This document shows, in pieces, positions 13,733 through 16,482 of a stretch of DNA of 16,482 nt. How positions within the stretch are numbered: the first letter of the stretch is position 1; each line of letters starts with the position of its first letter. The notes under the pieces were generated by a model. The model worked only from the letters and a program-made list of their open reading frames with translations, ran no database searches and had not been told where the DNA came from. This DNA comes from Pseudomonadota bacterium (GTDB lineage Bacteria > Pseudomonadota > Alphaproteobacteria > Rhizobiales > Xanthobacteraceae): positions 1-16,482 of the forward strand of contig CAUJKG010000109.1 of assembly GCA_963205465.1 (NCBI GenBank), written 5' to 3'. The translations under genes and the position numbers were made by a program.

Positions 13733-14548
13733 TCAGCCTCGCGAGCGAATGGCGCGATCGGCGACGTAGAGCGCAAGCGCGGCGGCGTTGGAGACGTTGA
13801 GGCTCTTGATCGCGCCGCTAAGATCGATGCGCGCGAGCATGTCGCAGCTGTCGCGCGTGAGCTGGCGCAGACCTTTTCCTTCCGCGCCGAGCACAAGGGC
13901 GAGCGGGCTCGTGAGCTTCGCTTCGCTGAGATCGTTTTCACCTTCTTCGGCGAGGCCGACGAGGGCGAAGTCGCGCTCTTTCAATTCATTCATCGCGCGC
14001 GCAAGATTTTGCACAAGCGCGATCGGCACGTGCTCCAGGCCGCCGGAAGCCGATTTCGCCAGCACGCCGGTTGCTTCCGGCGAGTGGCGGGCCGTCGTCA
14101 CGATCGCGGAGACATTGAAGGCGGCAGCGGTACGGACGATGGCGCCGAAATTATGTGGATCGGTGATCTGATCCAGCACGAGTACGAGCTTGTTGAGCGC
14201 AAGTTCGTGCAGACCCGGCGAGGGGAGTGCATCGGTGACTGCGAACAGGCCCTGATGCACGGCATCGGGCGTGAGTTTTTTATCGAGCGCGTCGGGCCGG
14301 ACGATTTCCGGCTGCACGGGAAGCTCGATATTCGCTTCCTGCAAGCGGTGAAGCGCGTTTTCCGTGAGAATCAGGACCCGGAACCGGCGTGCGGGATTCT
14401 TCAGCGCCTCGGAAACCGGATGCCAACCGTAGAGAATCGTGTGGTCGAGCGGCACCTTGCGCCCGTCATGACCGAAGACGCGCCGTCCGGTCAGGGCGGC
14501 ATTGGATTTTTGCGGTTTCTTGTGCGGTTTCCCGGGGCGTTCGGCCAT
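13733..14548 (-). CDS. rlmB: 23S rRNA (guanosine-2'-O-)-methyltransferase, SpoU/TrmH family (RlmB-type)
   Basis: A 271-residue SAM-dependent RNA 2'-O-methyltransferase of the SPOUT class; RlmB methylates G2251 of 23S rRNA in E. coli. A substrate-binding N-terminal domain (TILYGWHPVSEALKNPARR) leads to the knotted catalytic domain with motif 1 (DPHNFGAIVRTAAAF), motif 2 (LVLGAEGKGLR) and motif 3 (IKSLNVSNAAALALY). I prefer the ATG at 14546-14548, with GGAAAG 5 nt upstream. A TTG at 14674 would add 42 low-complexity residues that overlap the -10 region of the tRNA-Tyr promoter on the other strand. The gene leads the probable transcript rlmB-kinase-regulator. RlmB versus another SpoU member (a tRNA enzyme) is inferred from the domain order and the location near tuf. 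Confidence 0.9.
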   Translation of the reverse strand: MAERPGKPHKKPQKSNAALTGRRVFGHDGRKVPLDHTILYGWHPVSEALKNPARRFRVLILTENALHRLQEANIELPVQPEIVRPDALDKKLTPDAVHQGLFAVTDALPSPGLHELALNKLVLVLDQITDPHNFGAIVRTAAAFNVSAIVTTARHSPEATGVLAKSASGGLEHVPIALVQNLARAMNELKERDFALVGLAEEGENDLSEAKLTSPLALVLGAEGKGLRQLTRDSCDMLARIDLSGAIKSLNVSNAAALALYVADRAIRSRG

Positions 14549-14652
14549 TTCGGCTTTCCAAGGTGGAGCGGCATCTAGGCCGTCCGGCGGCTGCTTGGCA
14601 ATTCGAGCGGCGGCGGAGGCTAAGGCGCTTTGAACAGAAGGCTTTTCGAGGG

Positions 14653-14681
14653 TTGACACCCCCCGAAGCGGCAACCATAAG
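14653..14681 (+). promoter_or_regulatory. sigma-70-type promoter of tRNA-Tyr
   Basis: A perfect TTGACA (-35, 14653-14658) and CATAAG (-10, 14676-14681; 4 of 6) are spaced by 17 nt. This predicts a start near 14688 and a leader of about 68 nt before the mature tRNA. Strong -35 boxes are usual for stable RNA genes. Confidence 0.7.
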
Positions 14682-14755
14682 TCCCGCCGCTGAACCTTGC
14701 GGTGGCGAGGTTTTTTGCGTTCTCCTCTTATATAGAGAGAAACCCGGATAAAGCC

Positions 14756-14840
14756 GGGGGAGTGTCCCGAGCGGCAAAGGGGGCGGACTGTAAATCCGCT
14801 GGCTATGCCTTCGCAGGTTCGAGTCCTGCCTCCCCCACCA
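14756..14840 (+). tRNA. tRNA-Tyr (GUA)
   Basis: An 85-nt class II tRNA with encoded CCA: acceptor GGGGGAG/CTCCCCC, anticodon loop in GGACTGTAAATCC (anticodon GTA), a long variable arm (GGCTATGCC) and T arm GCAGG-TTCGAGT-CCTGC. It decodes TAC and TAT. Such a tRNA-Tyr gene upstream of tRNA-Gly and tuf is common in alphaproteobacteria. Confidence 0.96.
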
Positions 14841-14959
14841 CTTTATTTTTCAATGGCTTAGGCTGTGTTTTCCGGGCCCCGGAAAGAGAACAGAAGCGGA
14901 TTTGCGCTTTCCGTTTCTTTTGATGCGGCGATGTTGCAAAGAGAAGGCACCTGCAATTC

Positions 14960-16096
14960 ATGAGGCGGGAAGTGATGGCTCGTTTCGGCAGACAGGCTCG
15001 CTCGATCCCCGGTCCGGCAGGTTCTGCACTTCTGCTCGCGATTCTGCTCGCCGGCTGCGCTTCGCGTCCCGGTCCGGAAGCGCTTGCGACGGTGGAAGCG
15101 CCCACCGGCGCGAAGCTCGTCAAGATATTCGTGGCGACCAATCGCGCGCGCGAAACCCCGGATTCGAACATTTTCACGGTCCGCAAAGCGCAGATGCTGA
15201 ACTTCGCCGAGTTCACGGTCGCGATTCCGGAAAATCACCGCAACGGCCGCATCGAGCTGGCAGGGACTTCGGCGCAGACGAGATTCGCGGTGGTTGAACA
15301 GCATTCCCTAACCGGCGCGTCGTTCATCGATCGCGTCGGCCGTTTTGGCGGCAGGAAGCGGCAGGACGTCACCGTCTTCGTCCACGGCTTCAACAATAAT
15401 TTTCAGGAGTCGCTGTTCCGGCTCGCGCAGGTCACGGCGGATTCCGGCATCGACACGGCGCAGATCCTGTTTTCATGGCCGTCGCATGCGCGCGTGACCG
15501 GCTATGTCGCGGACAAGGAATCGGTGACCTATTCCCGCGACTATCTTGCCGCGCTGCTTACCGGGCTTGCGGGAGATCCGCGGATTGGGCGGATTCGTCT
15601 GGCCGCGCACAGCATGGGCTCCTGGCTCGTGGCCGAAACTTTGCGTGAACTGCGGCTGGCCGGAAAGAACGCCGTTATTCGCCGCACCGAGGTTGTGCTT
15701 GCCGCGCCCGATATCGACGTCGAGGTGTTCGTCCAGCAACTGAAGGTGATCGGCCCGCTGTCGCCGCCGATGAAGATTCTGGTGGCGAAGGACGACCGCG
15801 CGCTGGAGGTCTCCGGCTTTCTCGCCAGTTCGATCCGGCGGGTCGGCGCGCTGGATGTCGAAGATTCCCGCGTGAAGGAGGCGGTGCTGCGCGCCCGGGT
15901 CCAGGTGATCGACATTTCCGAACTGTCTTCCGCCGACGGCCTCGGTCACGATCGCTTCGTTTATCTGGCCGGTATTTATCCCAATCTCACGCGGCATCCG
16001 CCGTTGGCGCGGGCGGGCGTGTTTTTGCTGGATACCGCGGGCGCATTGGTCACGGCGCCTGCTCATGCGGACCTCGTGCTGGCCGGGCCAGACTGA
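14960..16096 (+). CDS. DUF900-type alpha/beta-hydrolase lipoprotein
   Basis: A 378-residue predicted lipoprotein with an alpha/beta-hydrolase fold (DUF900 family, substrate unknown). A basic N-terminus and hydrophobic stretch end in a lipobox LLAGC (C33). The core has the oxyanion strand VFVHGFNNNF (139-148), FSWPS (171-175) and the nucleophile elbow AAHSMG with Ser218. A later Asp (LAAPDIDVEVF) and a His in GLGHDRFVY probably complete the triad. It should sit at the periplasmic face of a membrane. The start is uncertain: the ATG at 14960 is used here, but the in-frame ATG at 14975 also has a GAGG upstream and keeps the signal peptide. It lies alone between tRNA-Tyr and tRNA-Gly on the same strand and may be partly read through from the tRNA-Tyr promoter. 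Confidence 0.88.
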   Translation: MRREVMARFGRQARSIPGPAGSALLLAILLAGCASRPGPEALATVEAPTGAKLVKIFVATNRARETPDSNIFTVRKAQMLNFAEFTVAIPENHRNGRIELAGTSAQTRFAVVEQHSLTGASFIDRVGRFGGRKRQDVTVFVHGFNNNFQESLFRLAQVTADSGIDTAQILFSWPSHARVTGYVADKESVTYSRDYLAALLTGLAGDPRIGRIRLAAHSMGSWLVAETLRELRLAGKNAVIRRTEVVLAAPDIDVEVFVQQLKVIGPLSPPMKILVAKDDRALEVSGFLASSIRRVGALDVEDSRVKEAVLRARVQVIDISELSSADGLGHDRFVYLAGIYPNLTRHPPLARAGVFLLDTAGALVTAPAHADLVLAGPD

Positions 16097-16178
16097 GTCT
16101 GCCGGAGTTCCGGAGACATGCCGGATATCCAGTGATTTGCCGGCGATTTGTGACGGTCAGGCAAAATTGCGGATCATC

Positions 16179-16206
16179 TTGGCGAAGCGCCGCGATGCCG
16201 TTAAAA
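16179..16206 (+). promoter_or_regulatory. Possible promoter of tRNA-Gly/tuf
   Basis: TTGGCG (16179-16184) and TTAAAA (16201-16206) are spaced by 16 nt, giving a start near 16213, just before the tRNA-Gly. The match is moderate and the assignment tentative. Confidence 0.35.
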
Positions 16207-16219
16207 GACCGCCGAATTC

Positions 16220-16293
16220 GCGGGTGTAGCTCACTGGTAGAGCAGCAGCCTTCCAAGCTGAATACGAGGGTTCGATTCCCTTCACCCGCTCCA
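16220..16293 (+). tRNA. tRNA-Gly (UCC)
   Basis: A 74-nt tRNA with encoded CCA: acceptor GCGGGTG/CACCCGC, D arm GCTC-ACTGGTA-GAGC, anticodon loop CTTCCAA (anticodon TCC) and a T arm GAGGG-TTCGATT-CCCTT. It decodes GGA (and GGG by wobble). It lies 35 nt upstream of tuf, so the two are probably co-transcribed and cut apart by RNase processing. Confidence 0.96.
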
Positions 16294-16328
16294 GTTTAAC
16301 GGACCAGAGGAAGTAGAAGAGCAGGGCC

Positions 16329-16482
16329 ATGGCCAAGGAAAAATTTGAACGCAACAAACCGCATGCGAACGTTGGTACGATTGGACACGTTGACCATGGC
16401 AAGACGTCGCTGACGGCTGCGATCACGAAGGTGCTTGCGGAGACTGGCGGCGCGACGTTTACGGCCTATGACCAGATCGACA
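16329..16482 (+). CDS. tuf: Elongation factor Tu, 5' part
   Basis: The first 51 codons of EF-Tu, the GTPase that brings aminoacyl-tRNA to the ribosome. The start MAKEKFERNKPHANVGTIGH and the P-loop GHVDHGKTS (about residues 19-27) are unmistakable. The gene runs off the right edge of the window. Purine-rich sequence (AGAGGAAGTAGAAGAGCAGGG) precedes the ATG at 16329. The position directly after tRNA-Gly suggests the conserved tuf / tRNA-Trp / secE / nusG / ribosomal-protein cluster continues to the right. Confidence 0.97.
   Translation, partial: MAKEKFERNKPHANVGTIGHVDHGKTSLTAAITKVLAETGGATFTAYDQID

Noticed and set aside
14549..14674. Upstream TTG start for the RlmB-type gene adding 42 residues
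   Set aside because: The extension is low-complexity, would overlap the tRNA-Tyr promoter, and the ATG at 14548 has a better ribosome site.
1..16482. A CRISPR array, insertion sequence, prophage, toxin-antitoxin pair or new defence island
   Set aside because: I saw no spaced direct repeats, transposase or integrase motifs, or defence-type domains. The gene content is that of a stable chromosomal region.

Overview
The window looks like an ordinary chromosomal stretch of an alphaproteobacterium, most probably of the Hyphomicrobiales (Rhizobiales). The reasons are the high GC content, the order rlmB / tRNA-Tyr / tRNA-Gly / tuf on the right, and the type of CheY-like, NAD kinase and EF-Tu proteins encoded. 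I see no insertion sequence, prophage, CRISPR array, rRNA or plasmid-type gene.

Left part (1-5300). After a short gene fragment come, on the minus strand, a receiver-domain protein with two tail GPxRR motifs and NAD kinase (nadK). Divergent from nadK is cutA. A bidirectional terminator separates cutA from a TonB-dependent receptor on the minus strand. Upstream of the receptor lie a clear cobalamin riboswitch and a likely promoter, so the receptor is very probably the B12 transporter BtuB. On the plus strand a DUF1801 protein and an antibiotic-biosynthesis-monooxygenase-fold (ABM) protein overlap by 4 nt and end at a strong terminator.

Middle part (5269-11400). A Tat-exported metallo-beta-lactamase-fold hydrolase (minus) diverges from a 774-residue protein (plus) that joins a multi-pass membrane domain to a spermidine-synthase-like domain. 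They are followed by tRNA-Thr(UGU) (minus), a small secreted protein rich in Tyr and Pro (plus), two terminators facing opposite ways, and an MHS-family metabolite:H+ symporter (minus) with an unusually long extracytoplasmic loop.

Right part (11600-16482). Minus strand: rlmB (23S rRNA 2'-O-methyltransferase), a KdpD-like sensor kinase lacking the KdpD N-terminal domains, a KdpE-like regulator overlapping it by 8 nt, and an 87-residue unknown, probably transcribed in that order. Plus strand: tRNA-Tyr(GUA) with a good promoter, a DUF900 serine-hydrolase lipoprotein, tRNA-Gly(UCC) and the start of tuf.

Most of the window is well-known housekeeping and transport. The least understood items are the membrane spermidine-synthase fusion, the shortened KdpDE-like pair behind rlmB, the GPxRR tail of the receiver protein, and the loop of the MHS carrier. 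None of them amounts to clear evidence of a new multi-gene system.
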